Assembly (NCBI GenBank): GCA_019915135.1
Contig: JAHLMK010000001.1
Coordinates: forward strand, 3,348,001-3,412,000
DNA length: 64,000 nucleotides
Reading direction: 5' to 3'
DNA from: Strobilurus pachycystidiatus
Lineage: Eukaryota; Basidiomycota; Agaricomycetes; Agaricales; Physalacriaceae
Part shown: positions 28,718-40,670 of the stretch, one piece after another
How positions within the stretch are numbered: position 1 is the first letter of the stretch
Layout of the letters: the number at the start of each line of letters is the position of its first letter
Notes under the pieces: generated by a model
The model's input: the letters and a program-made list of their open reading frames with translations, nothing else
Told to the model about the DNA's origin: nothing
Database searches by the model: none
Program-made: the position numbers and the translations under genes

Positions 28718-29787
28718 TGTTAGCGTCCGTCCTAGGGTCCTGGGTAGGCCGGGTTGTCTGTCAAGATCGGAGGTGACCCGCTGGCAGGAATCAACACAGA
28801 TGAGAGTCGAGACGTCAATCAGACGGACTCCTCGAGTCGTCTATTGATCTGTTCTCACGAGAGGGTGTTTGCTTAGAGATTGACCCGGTCGATATCTAAG
28901 GGAACGGTCTGTTGGATGGGGAGACGGGGGCGAGGACAAAGAACGGGATGGTTAAACGTAAAGTCCACTCTAAGGTTTTACAAGTATGATAGCGCTGTAT
29001 TTATACGTCGGGCGGCGGGACCGCGCTGTCCCGCCATCTACCCAAAACGGCACTTCTGACTCATTCTCCAAACATTGAGAACCTTCTTCGAGGTCCCGGC
29101 TAAAAGTGTAAACGACCCAAGCCTGTTCGGCGATGGCGGGTTGTCAGCCGACGCGGCGGGAGTCGATGCCGATTGGCGGCGGGATTCATCCATGCGGTCG
29201 CGAGGCGGAATCAATGGCAATGGGCGCAATAGGACGGGCGGCATCATGGGAGCGCATGGTGCTTCTTCTCAAGAAGCGCCAGCCAGCTCTACTAGAGGAA
29301 AGAGCCCTCGTGAATATAGTCGTACAAGGGGCGGGTGATCGGGAAAGGTCCTCGGCCGAGCGGAGACGGTCGGGCGCATCTCTCTCCTGCAGCGGTCAAT
29401 CGCCCTGCTGAGTCTGAGCTGTACGAGCAAGTTTGGTAGTTGATGTGGCAAGAGTGCTTCCTTGAACTTCCCTGGAGTCGGGCCGAGTGATCCGGATGTA
29501 GGCGCATATGTTACTTAGTTTGCTAGGATTTCCCTGAGGTGTCAAATTGACAGAGAGAGTCCGCGACTTGGTCACACCGACTTCTCGTAAGATTGTATCC
29601 AATAGTACGTTGCAGGGGGGGAAGACGATGCTTCCGCGGAGGTGATATCCGTGAGCGGGACTTGTGGTGGAACAAAATATAGATTCGTCCGCGGGTGCGC
29701 TCCCCGAGGGGTTCCAAACGGCATCTTAGAAACCAGAAGTGCAACGGGGCCTTGTGCCTGTTGGACCTCCGGGCCAAGATCATAACA
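28718..29787 (-). repeat. Solo LTR (about 1,070 bp), inverted
   Basis: On the plus strand it runs TGTTAGCGTCC...AAGATCATAACA, so the ends are TGTTA/TAACA. The flanks GAAGA / GAGGA are a near target duplication. It matches the split LTR at 48292-49002 plus 57867-58243 in opposite orientation, including 'CGTATAAATAC' on the minus strand near 28996-29008. Because it lacks the Ngaro insert it serves as the empty site for that element. Confidence 0.85.
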
Positions 29788-30266
29788 GAGGAGGAGGAGA
29801 AGCACCATAAGGAAATTCAAGAGCACTCCCTCAAGAGACGTGCTTTGCCAAGTCCTCCTCACCACAGCTGAATGCTAAAAAAGTTGAAGTAATATTAGCA
29901 TATTGGGAAATAGATTACTTATGAAACAAGACAACAGCAACGTTGACACTGGTCATTCAGAGTGATGAAGTTGCATGTATAAGTACATGAATTCAAGCAA
30001 TGGCAACTTGAATTATCATTAACAACATCTAAGGAAACTGCGGGCAGATTTTGTGGAGACATCAGCGCTCATGGTATTTCTGGCAACATATTCATCAGGA
30101 ATGCTGACAAGTGTAGACGGGTCGGTGAACATTTTCAAGAGTGTAGGAGAGGAATGTCATTATTCACAAAAGAGAGAGAGAAAAATTGGCAGGCGGCTAA
30201 GATAGACTGTAGAGGTACATTTCTGAGATGGCTAAGTTGAAGTAAAAGTAGGGCGTTGGGTCTCAC
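29788..30266. other. Flank of solo LTR, little coding evidence
   Basis: 29788-29868 reads as a Glu/Lys-rich frame ('EEEKHHKEIQEHSLKRRA') ending TGA and may be the displaced tail of the small gene at 28383. The remainder is AT-rich with nothing recognised. Confidence 0.35.
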
Positions 30267-31890
30267 GCAGCATTTTTATCCCCATCCTCATTTTCTTCCT
30301 CATCCTCGTCTTCTTCACACTGATGTTTAGTGACCAGCATCTTCTGGTCGTCAATCTTTGCTTTGATGTGTACCACTTCTGCTTAATTGTGATCCTTGTC
30401 TTTACTTAATTGTTATACTGCTCATTTGTGTCCTCTTTACCAGCTTGATTTTCTTGCCTGATTTTGACCATATCACTGGTTATCACAGTCCAAACGCTTA
30501 GTGTGAATATGAGTCCAGTGAGTGAAATTGGATGTCTCATGCTAGCTCATATTGACTCCTCTTAAAACTAAGGACAAATGAGTTCACCTTTGCTATGAGA
30601 AAATGTCAGACAAAGTTTTACTTGGGTAGCATGAGAAAACAGCGCACCATTAACATTGTTCAATTTTTTCTTTACAATGGCACAAGACCTATGCATTTCT
30701 TGCTCAAGGTAGGCAACATTTTGCTAAAACTTTTCCTGAGGAGCGTCATGCTAAATTCAAATACGTGCGAGGGCTACGTCAAAGAGCTTACCTTGAGACT
30801 TAAAGAGTTCCTTTTTTAATTAAATGGTCTTGACTAATAATGAACAGAGTGGTTAATCAGAAGTGAGCTGTGAACATAATAACAAGAGCAAACTCACAAT
30901 TGGCTGCCTCAAATTTGGCAATGGTGACACCTTTGAAAGTTTGGCACAAAGAATAAAAAAAAGTTCTTACTAACAGCGCTCTCATATTTTGCCTTTGTCG
31001 CATCTAGCTCTAGTTTTAACAATTTTGAAAGTTCTTATATAAGTCAGGCTAATATGTTTAATGAAAATATGTAGGATGAACAAGATCTTGTGCCATTTCC
31101 AAGTCATTCGTTAAGACTCGAACCTGGTCCGTGAATTGCTTGAAGTCAGTACACAAGAAATCAACATTGCATTGCTCTTCAAACTTTCCCGCCTCAAACA
31201 CGGCAAGTTGCCTCTTCAGTTGGGCCAAGGCTGTTGCCGGGACCTCTGATGCGCGATTGGCATGTCCAGTAGAGAAGATGGAGGGTTGGCGAGAGTCAGC
31301 AAGTGAAGGTGCATTGGAGCAAAGTGTGCGTGGAGAAGTAGCTGTGCCGGGTCTGGAGGATTGACGTCCGGTAGAAGAATGAGGAGAAGGATCTTGAGAA
31401 GTTGTGACCCTCTGGGTCGAGCTGGCGGATCGCTGGAGGTGGTGGAGATGCGTTGACTGATCTTTGGTTGCTTTACAGCAGGTGGAGGGTTGGTATCTGT
31501 CAGGTTTGCATTGAGTAAGTTGGGATGTCAGTCAGGAAAAAGTGATAAGCGTCTGCACACCATTGTCCAAATCTTTCTTCTCCAACAAATTTTCTTTGAG
31601 ATTGCTCTGATCCGAGCTGACGCTACACTTGCACTTTTTCAACAAAGACAAAAAGATCCTGGTAGCGAGCTGTGGGAGTTGCTGTCCATAAAGCGCAAAT
31701 TCCTCTTGCGTAATGGTGACTCCGGTGTGCTTCTTGCAAACAGCCAATAACAGCTTATTGTTGTCAAACAAACATTGTGCGGAGCCATCGCGGCATTCAG
31801 GTGTATTGCATCAGGCTCGGGCTTTTATATTTGCACATTTGAGTTTGTGCGCAGTACAAAAGTTGCAAGGGTCCTGTTTGAGCATGAGCA
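30267..31890 (-). pseudogene. Cys-rich, coiled-coil gene, probably decayed
   Basis: Several minus-strand segments look coding. Near 31850-31890 there is a Cys/His motif ('DPCNFCTAHKLKC'). 31532-31790 encodes 'CLFDNNKLLLAVCKKHTGVT' and a helical stretch. A long Ser/Thr-rich segment covers 31500-31260 and leads into the helical 'LAQLKRQLAVFEAGKFEEQ' near 31190. Near 30440-30485, '...MVKIRQENQA' is followed by an intron (GTAAAG...TTAAG) into 'EVVHIKAKIDDQKMLV' and an acidic tail (about 30267-30385), ending TGA. The layout (Cys cluster at the front, coiled coil and acidic tail at the back) resembles the gene at 44431-46289. I could not join all exons in one frame near 31400, so decay is likely. 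Confidence 0.45.
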
Positions 31891-33800
31891 GGAGGCGCTA
31901 AGTAAGAGACAATACTTACACGCTCAGAGTTTCCTTTAACCCACTTCTTACCATAGTGAAATTTGGCGTTGAGCAAGCGCGCAATATTTTTTCAGTTTGG
32001 TGCAGTTGACGTCCCTTCAGAAAGCATGGTGAGTATAATGTGATGGTTGATAGTAATAGAAGACGCAATGACTCTCATATTGACGACACAGAGGTCGTCG
32101 TTCACAAAAAAAGAGCAATGACCATCAAAACTAGCGTAAGCCGACGGCTGGTATCTTTAGTGCCATAGGAGATCAGAGATCTAGAATTAGATGGCTCTCA
32201 AATTTTGATGAGCACTTTGAAATTCTCAGGGCATTGGATGTCAATCAAATTCATCTAGAAAGGCTTGGCCAAAGGGTAACAGTGGAAGTGTAGCAGCTAC
32301 CTTACAAGATGAAACGGTAAAATAATAAAAGGATGTTCAAAATTATGTATTATTTTGATTTAAGAAAGATGATGGGCATAGACGTATTGAAAAGTGGTGG
32401 CAGATTAAAGAATAATGAGACGGGAGGGCGTACATCGGCGTAAAGAAGGAGGAATGTCGACGCAGAAAGCGCCCGGCGGCTGCTGGCATTGCCGTTGAGA
32501 AATGCCGACGCCTGCAGTTAGTTACACTGGCGGATGCGTGGCTATTGAGGGCAGACCTAGCAGTTGTGCTCACGGTTTTTGTAGACAGCGCTGAGACAAG
32601 GAGAGGCATTGCCCACAAATGTCACTGGAAACACTGGCAGAATTACAATGTTTGTTTAGCCCATTTGAGCCGCCCATTAATTTTAGGATTCAAACAATCT
32701 CTGTCATTATCACCATTTTCTTCCAAAAAAAGAAGACTAAGGAAAGGATACAAAGCAGTAAAGAAGATGAATTAAGAAGGCGTATCAAGCAAGGCTAAGT
32801 GTGACAAAGACATGACTGGGAGAAAAATAAATAGGTTGTGCTAGAGCTTGGACTCATGAAAAAATGAAAGAGACAGCCTGCAAATAGTAAATTTTATAGA
32901 GTTTCGAGCAAGTGCTCGCATAACATGTATTGGAGGCTTGTGAAACGATCACTTAGGCTTCTCATAACATATGACAGGCCTAAATTTCAGGCACAATTGT
33001 TCAAAAATGGAAAATTTCAAGTCTGCTTAATGGCAAGCAATCCTAATTAGGCAAATACTCAGGTTTTGAACACCTACTAAAATGAGCATTGTGCATAACA
33101 CATAACACCTAATGAACATTTGATTGAAACATTACAGGAAAAAAATTTTAATAAGTTATTTAAAAACAACAGTCTTGTTCATAATTGCTCTTAATGAGAA
33201 AACAGGGCTTTATAGTGTTCTGAATTGTTGACTGATGAGGGCAATGTTGAGAGAGCAGGCGCTACAGTCATGTACCAATTAACAGGACAGCCAATTGAAG
33301 ATTGTGCCCAGAACCATCAAATGGACTTCTGTGTTTGTAGACACAATTTAGCATCAGTTGATGCTAAATTAGTAATGGGCTCAAAATTACGATTTGATGA
33401 GAATTTTGATGGTTTAGGCACTGCTCGGACTAACATACTCGAGTTCCTTATCTAATTCTATCATTTCCTGCCATGTTGTCTCGGCTGCTACTGCTCATCA
33501 TTGAGTTTCTGTATTTGTTACAGCACACTGATGCTAGTACAAATTTCAATAATCCCTTGAATTCTCAAGATGACAGTTTTCTAATATCTATCTCTGTAAC
33601 AGCAACATATACAAAACTGTGTCGACGAGTCAGTATTGTTGTTCAAGCACAAGTAGGCAATATTGCACGCATTCACCTGAAAGAGCAAGCTGTTTGAGTC
33701 TCTTACTTAGTTTTGAGGAGGTTTAGTTTCATTATTTCTATTCATGTCAAAGTTTAAGTCAATATATAAAACTAAGCATTTGTTACATCTGTTGATTATT
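31891..33800. other. About 1.9 kb without a supported gene
   Basis: AT-rich sequence with short open frames only. One at 33225-33455 ('MLTDEGNVERAGATVMYQLT...') may be an old exon but has no support beyond being open. No repeat ends were recognised. Confidence 0.45.
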
Positions 33801-33819
33801 GTGTAATGTTTGACAGTAT

Positions 33820-35690
33820 CATTGAAATGCTCAATGCATTGGCTTCTGCCATAGAACTGTTTTGTGATGAAACTGCTATGACTGCATTGCCTGTAGAGAT
33901 TGCATCTACTTTGTCTTCTTTACTACTTCAAGCTAACATCGTCGTATTTTAGGCATTTTATCTTGTACATACTGGCCATCCAAGACGTCCACGCAGAAAA
34001 AATCAATTCTGAATACTTTAAGGGTGGACTCTGCTTCCGTGGTTTCAGAGGTCTAGCATCAGTCTTTGACTGTTCTGCACAAACAATTTAGCGTCAAGCA
34101 CTTGAATATGGGCTTGTTAAACCCTGTTCTCCAATATATGTGAAGTTTCAAAACAAGGAGTCAAGCCAGTTTATCCGGCTCTATCATCCAGATGGTGTTC
34201 TTCCATCCTCACAAAGCAGTCTTAATGATGAAGACCTGGATTGTGTCATTTAACATATTTTTAAAATCTTTCCTTCATTTGGATGATTTATGATTATAAG
34301 ACATCTTTGCCATCTAGGACACAATGTAACTTGAGAACGGCTTTGTGCGTCGTATGAGCATGTCATGGGCACACCGGCATATCTAGTCACACATACTATC
34401 ATTTGCCGTGTCTACAGAGTAGTAGCACCCAATTCATTATGGCCTTATGACGGTCAACACAGTATGCTACTGTAGTATTTTGACCATATCTTCATGGGGT
34501 GTGACCTGTGACCTCTCATCTTCACCGGGACACATCTTCATTTCTTACAAATCAAGCGGAAATTGCCTTATTTGTATGCCCGCCATCAGGCGGGCGGAGA
34601 AAAATTTCCTTTTTAAGCCTTGTGTACCTCAGGTTTTTGTCTGTGACCTGGGACAAAGTGGTCAGATCTTCATTTCAAAGAGGTCTGTGACCTGTGACCA
34701 AAAGATACGGTCAAAATACTACAGTATCTGTCAGTTATATATTCTTATTCTGGGATTCTCAACTATAATTAGCGTTTATATATTTCTGCATTGTTATCCA
34801 CGCTTTTGTTGATGAGTTTTTGCGCTTGGTTACGGGTATCCATGCCAGTGTTAACAACCTCAGCGTAACCATTCTTCAGCTATTTGAGGATGCTTGTACT
34901 GCTCATGGAATACCTAGCTGTATTTGCGGTGACCACGGCGTCGAGAACCTTGGTGTTGCAGAGTTTATGGAAACTAATTTTGGCGCCGAACGTTGATCAT
35001 ACATCTAAAAACAGTATGAATCTGCTATGAATATAGTTTGTATGCTCATGCCAATATAAAAGCGTTCATAATATCCGTATTGAACGACTGTGACGCAACA
35101 TTACACGTAGCTTTGGATTCAAGTGGAAGACCTTTTTTGAAGAGCTAGAAATCTACGTTGGACTGTTACATGATAATTTGGCTCATATTTGGCTTCTTCT
35201 CTATCTCTTCCTGCCTTCTGTTAATCAGGATGCAATTGAGTGGACCAAGGCGTGGAATAACCATCCACTTACTATACCCAACAAGCGTCAGCGGAGTCTA
35301 CAAGATCTTTACTTTTTTAAGCAAATACAGAATGATCATTGCGATATGACTAGATTTCTAAGCAAAGAAATTGAGGAAGATGAGGATCCAGAAGTTTTCG
35401 GAGGTATTGGAACATACGGTGTGGACTGGTAGGAGTTGGATAACGGCAAAATTCTGCGTCATTATAATGCGCACAATAATCCTAATACTGTCATGGACGT
35501 TCTTCGAGATGGTACTCAAGCTGTGTTGAACTCTCACCATCCTCCTCACTTCTTACTGGTGGAAGTATCTAATACAGACTGTCCATTAACGGTTGAAGAG
35601 CTTGATATGCTCAACAATCACCTTTTGAGAATGTCAGAAATGCAGTCTAGGGATATGCATCATTGTCGTAGTGTCTAGATGGAGGCTTTT
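33820..35690 (+). pseudogene. Integrase-core (rva_4-like) transposon pseudogene
   Basis: Ordered pieces match the basidiomycete integrase-core family. They are a helical N-terminal part ('MLNALASAIELFCDETAM', 33830); 'QALEYGLVKPCSPIYVKF' through 'IRLYHPDGVLPSS' (34090-34210); 'ACTAHGIPSCICGDHGVENL' (34895-34953), the second catalytic Asp region; 'NIRIERL' then TGA at 35091-35093, where Trp is expected; 'WKTFFEELEIYVGLLHDNL' (35130) and 'LPSVNQDAIEWTKAWNNHP' (35220-35270). The C-terminus runs past another stop (TAG after GVDW at 35430) to 35675. Stops and a MITE at 34470-34724 show it is dead. In living relatives the protein is a DDE-type integrase of a DNA transposon. Confidence 0.7.
34470..34724. 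mobile_element. 255-bp MITE with TA target (Tc1/mariner-type)
   Basis: The perfect 16-bp ends are CTGTAGTATTTTGACC and its reverse complement (34709-34724). TA flanks both sides (34468-34469, 34725-34726). There is no coding capacity. It carries 'GACCTGTGACC' near both ends. It sits between the N-terminal and catalytic parts of the integrase-core pseudogene. Confidence 0.7.
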
Positions 35691-37369
35691 TAATTCATTA
35701 ATGAGGTCATAGCCGGACAATTGTAGAATATAGATTCTTTGTTTCACCTTCATCTTATCGATGTTTGTGATCTGAAGTCTGAACATGATAAGTGAATAAC
35801 CGTCTCAGCTTAACGGATCTCACTAGTCTTATCTAGGTTTCTTTGAGTTTTCATTGTATCAAACTGATTGATGCAAATGAAATGTTTGTATTATTGTTCT
35901 AATAACAATGGTAGTAGTATGGTATCTATCACCTATACTTCTGCCCCCGTTTTCCACCCCCCCCCCCTCCCGTTCATGACGCAAACAATGTGAGATGTGT
36001 TAGGGGTGGGTTTTGTTGTGCTGCGGGAAGGGAATAAAGGAAGCGCCATTGTTGGCGTAGGATCTGTCAAATGAAATTTGATGTGTCCTGGCGCGCATTC
36101 AAAACTTGGTCCAACTCACAATAAACGGTCAAGAAGAGCTTGATAGCCCTAAAGTTGCACTGTCCTCCTTATTGTTGTCGTTGTTAGAGGGCCTGTCATT
36201 AAAAACCGCACAACAAATAAGCATCCTTATCTGATATATGGGTTTTGGGAGTGGGGAGTCGGGATGACGACGACAAATGGGCGGAAGGGGCAGAGAGTTT
36301 GGAAGGGGTCGCGAGGCTAGCGGCGATGTGGGTCGGGCTGGAGATGACAGTAATGGGTGGGTGCCTCATTGGAGGGCTTGCTCCGCGTGTAAATCCCAAT
36401 CTATATACTAATCAGCAATGAAAACAAATACGCCGGCGCAGAGCTGACATATTTAAATAGAATAAAAAACGCATCATTTGTGAGCGCCCGTCCCCAGACG
36501 GCGCACCCGGCTAAACTTAACGTTCCCCGTTCAGATACCCATCCACCTACGGGACGGGCCCGCAATGCCGTTGTTGTTATTGTTCAGCAACATTGTCGTC
36601 ATCCAGTGTCGTCGTTGTCCTGCAGCACCAAGATCAGTTTGGACTGCGATTATGTGTCATGTTGGACTTGGTTACTGTGGCAATCAAGCCCAATGACGCT
36701 GCACTGCCGTAAGCACAGTGCCTAGAGCTCACCAGCGTTGTGGATGAAGGAGAGATGCACAATCTGCATGAAGCAGGTCGTGATAGGAGAGCAAGTGCTG
36801 CCAGCACGGCCATTGACGGATCAGCCATGATCCCGTCGAGGCTGTTCCTGGCATCTAACCCAGCTTGCTCTCTTCCACCACTGTCCTCGACACTCTCCTG
36901 CACGCCGCCACTTTTGACTTCAACAGGACCTCCGCCGCCCCGACTATTGTACGCTCGCAGTTCAACAGCGGTGAGCAGAGAGATCTGGATTGATCAGATC
37001 AATTAAGTCCGGGATTGAAAGGCCAGATCCAAGGACTGATTCTGGATCTGGTTTTCCCACCAACCATGACGCTGCCCTTCACGATCCAGCCATTTTGCTG
37101 GTCACCCGCCGTGCATCGACACATTGAACCCAGCGCCACCTCAAGACGTGAGCAGGACCTCCGTGGCCGTTGCCATGAACACAAACGGGACACATAAGTC
37201 CCGTTCAAATAGGCCACAACTTTTTTGTAGAAGGCACAGAATGCCAAGACGCATGTGTCAATGTACAGGAACACGCAGCACAAGATGCGGGGATGAGCTC
37301 GCGAATGCCCGCAGACGCGCTCCGCTATCCAGATAAGGGCTCTTTTATGATTTTTTATTCATCTACGCA
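35691..37369. other. About 1.7 kb without a supported gene
   Basis: It includes a C-rich run (35945-35970) and GC-rich stretches at 36480-36720 and 36880-37200. Open frames on both strands lack protein character. No terminal repeats were found. Confidence 0.45.
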
Positions 37370-37404
37370 AATCTCAATGACGAACGTTTGCCGTCATTGA
37401 GATT
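37370..37404. repeat. Perfect 13-bp hairpin
   Basis: AATCTCAATGACG (37370-37382) and CGTCATTGAGATT (37392-37404) are exact reverse complements around a 9-base loop. It lies in an intergenic stretch upstream of the TET/JBP-like pseudogene. It could be a structured RNA element or the footprint of a transposon. Function unknown. Confidence 0.6.
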
Positions 37405-37801
37405 GAAAATTTTGGGTCTTGACCAGTCATTGCTGCCCGCGACGTTGCCCTCTGCGCAACCACTCAATCCACGCTGCACTTGCTGCGCCACGTTGCGCTT
37501 GTCACACCACACCCGCTCAATCGCAATGCGCCTGCCGGCCGGCGTATTCAAGTTGTTATTGCGGACACAATTTCACATTGTCATGGCCTGCTTCGCTGAC
37601 TCCACAACCGCGTGGTCATCACGAGTCAATGGTTAGCTGAATAAGCCCAGTTCCTTTCCTTCCTTGTGTCTCCTCCTCTTGTAGTCCACGCTGCTCTTGC
37701 TGTCCACGCTGCCCCGTTGCTCACATCACGCTGTTGTTAGTGAATGTTTTTTCTTACTCTCCATCCATCTCAACATTGACTGCAGCAGCTTCTCTACTAC
37801 A

Positions 37802-39772
37802 ATGGATGCAACGACCGCTCACCTGCAGGCCCTCTTTCAAGAGCGCGCGGGCAAGTCAACCTCCCCCCCCCTCCAACTTTATGACAATGAGGACGAGTTG
37901 ATGCCGCCCCTTCAGAACTGTTCGAAGGACGAGGACCTTTGTGCCGCCGGAAACAATGAAGACTCCGACGACAATTTGGCTCCAATTCGCAGCAATGTAC
38001 CTCCCACTATTGCAGGGGCAATCATCTACACCATCCCTGCTACTGCCCACTGCAATCTCAAGCTGCCAACTGTCTACGTCTGCACCGACGCTCACGTCCG
38101 CCGTTCCGATCATCTGGCTAAGCTTGGGAGGGACTTTGTCGTCACCTACCATATTACTCAAGTCAACCTTACAGAAGCCAATGCGGCCTATGCCAAGAAC
38201 TTCATTGGCGTGCCTATGGGCCTCAATAAAGCGATAATTGCGCAAAATACATGTCTTCACAGTATTTTGAATACAGTTATAATTTGCTTGCTCAGAATTA
38301 TACAAACTTCTTCCCAGAGATATGATTTAGGCTAGAGACCTCAACGACACTTGCCATCCAGACCAGGATGTTCTACAGGCGTATGTATTATGTTTTCAGC
38401 CAACACATCTCTTCATCTCACATCTTAATTGCGAGTAACCTCTGTTTTAGAAACAACTTTGCCTCTAATGAGAATTTTGAGATTGTTCAGAAAGATTTAG
38501 ACTCGCTCTGAGATTGCGTGCTTAGTAGCCGTACTACGCGCACCCGCGACCGGGTTCACTTTGAGACCTCCAACCCAATTGGCGTCAAAAGTACCCGCTG
38601 CTACTTCCTTGAAATGAACATCCAAAAACCCAAGAATCTTTCTGAGCCTTTTGCTGATGGAAAGGTTGCCGGTAATCTTGCTGACACTGCATAGAATTTA
38701 TCATATTTACGCAAAAAACATGATAAAAAAATGTAAAATTTATTTAGCATATTTTTACTTTGAAAAAAAATGAAAAATATTGTAAAAATTCATGAAAATA
38801 TACTAAAAATATGCTGTACCTTGCCATAGTCAGATGAATTCATCATATTTTCATTCAATTTCATGGTAATTTTATTATTTTTAAAGTGAAAAAATGCTAA
38901 ATATATTTTACATTTTTTCACCATATTTCTGATGCAAATATGATATGTTTCATGCAGTGTGATAACGAGGATCTTAAATTGCGTTAAGGCCTTATCAAGA
39001 TAAGTCTCTTATTTTTCTGCCTTAAATGTCGCTGCTCATTTGTTCAAAGACAGTGACTGGGATTGCGTTTGATGGCTTAGATTTGCAGTATTTTGAGTTC
39101 ACGGTCCACCTCAACGATGCCGCCAACGTCCACAATACCCCGTGAATTAAAACACACCGTAACATTAAACACGGCCTTCAGCGGCGTTTAATCAAAACTT
39201 GCTACGCCTCAACTCAACATGTTCGGTAAGTTTTCAGGTATCTAATAAGTAAATTCCCAACTAATAACGAGCGTCTCAGTGAATAAAATGAAGAAGATGA
39301 ACGGCTTTGGCACGGCACATATTGACGCAGGCAACAATGTTCTTGGATACACAATGATGATATGCAATAGTGATCTTTCAAGCGACTATGAGGGCGGCCG
39401 TTTTCATTTGGTGGATCTTGGCTTCTACATAACTTCGGATGAACTTAAGATTATGGGTTTCTTAGGTTACTATCTGTTTCAATTTAGCGTCAATCTTCCT
39501 TTTTCAATGACACCTCAGGTCTGTGCTGGCATGGTGAAACTCCTCCGCTAGCACTAGCAAGCGTCAAGACAATCAAGGATATCATGTCATGGGTGTATCA
39601 CTACGTTATTGTGCTTTACCCTAAGTGCGCCGTTATGAGTGGTTGGCCTGCTACCACCGTGACGGCAGATACAGGTCACAGACCAATCCAGCTTAAATCA
39701 GATATTGTCATTGAGAAGACTTCCACAAAAACTTCCAAGTATGTATTTACAATCCATATAAGCTTGTTCTGA
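37802..39772 (+). pseudogene. TET/JBP-like 2OG-Fe(II) dioxygenase, decayed
   Basis: The first exon starts at ATG 37802 (MDATTAHLQALFQERAG). Later pieces include 'NFASNENFEIVQKDLDSL' (38457), 'HFETSNPIGVKSTRCYFLEM' (38560-38620) and a core exon 39279-39515 with 'GFGTAHIDAGNN' and 'GGRFHLVDLGFYI'. A GTTACT...CTCAG intron (39465-39521) leads to 'LCWHGETPP'. HxD followed by a later His is the iron-binding set of this fold, and the context matches the basidiomycete TET/JBP family (known: oxidises 5-methylcytosine in relatives). In-frame stops (TGA at 38510-38512; TAA and TGA codons near 39000-39140) and a MITE at 38685-38959 mean it is unlikely to work. A KDZ-transposon link is known for the family, but no KDZ transposase was seen here. 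Confidence 0.55.
38685..38959. mobile_element. 275-bp CACTG-ended MITE in TET/JBP-like exon
   Basis: The ends are CACTGCAT...ATGCAGTG with imperfect arms of about 80 bp ('TTAGCAT...TTTACTTT' in both). The target duplication is TGA (38682-38684, 38960-38962). It is extremely AT-rich. Removing it with one TGA copy joins '...GKVAGNLAD' to 'NEDLKLR' in one frame, so it landed in coding sequence and shifted the frame. A CACTG start and 3-bp duplication fit the CACTA (EnSpm/CMC) superfamily. Confidence 0.75.
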
Positions 39773-40670
39773 CGTTATTATAGGTCGTCAGAGTTTGTTA
39801 CAACGTTTACTTTACATCAGTCGTTGTATGTTCAATTTATTCACAAAGGCCGATCTGTCATGTTTTACTTTCTCTATAGTCTTGAGACGGTACTTGCCTA
39901 CACAAATGAGATTAATATAGCGGCCAATGGAGACGTGGTGATGGAAAGTGTCAACAAGTTTGATTTTCTTTGTTGCTCGCTCTTTTTACTTTCTAGTTCG
40001 GTTCTTCGGTAAGGCAAATTTTCTGAAAAGTATACCGTGTCATACGAAGCCTTCAGAAAAACATTTAAAGTGAGAGAGCTGGTTCCATCTCAGTGGACGC
40101 TTGCATCAACGGAATCAGCTTGAGTCGAGCCTAAGATTACCGATAGTATGTTATTGTTTAACTGTCAACAATTACTGATATTTGTCAGACTTGACCAAGC
40201 TAAATGCTCGGCAGTTGGTCATTTTACGCATTCAGCTACTATGTGCGTCACACACGTAATTCATTGTGAGGTGTGTGCGCAAATATGCAGCGTGGTTAGT
40301 TCATCTTTACGCCCGTCCAACGACAACGACAATGACTTTGGAAAAGTTGCCTTTCTCAACATGTCTGAATGGTGAATCCTGAACATCTCTTGCAGTAACT
40401 GGTCGGGCTGCAAAGGGATCAAAGAAGAGCAAGTCTAAAAGATTGAAGCTGTCAAAGCAAGTTACAGATAATAGGCTCAAGCCAAGCAAGGACTCGCAGC
40501 AGATGCGAATTGATGAGCAAAAACTTGGTACGATGAATGTTGAAGTATATTTGTTATCCCGCTCAACTTTCACAGCGGTCGTTCTCAAGAGAAATTGATT
40601 GATTGAGACAAGTAACAAGGGTCCTGAAAAATTGTGCAAAGTATCACGTGTATGACTAAGACGTCAATCG
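39773..40670 (+). other. Downstream pieces of the TET/JBP-like locus
   Basis: Short coding-like stretches separated by stops. The clearest is 40397-40530, reading 'VTGRAAKGSKKSKSKRLKLS' and ending in 'MRIDEQKL', a Lys-rich tail. They may be the C-terminus of the upstream pseudogene or of a separate gene. Confidence 0.3.

Noticed and set aside
32343..32775. Open frames on both strands around 32.3-32.8 kb
   Set aside because: No domain, splice signals or codon pattern supports either. Left as non-coding.
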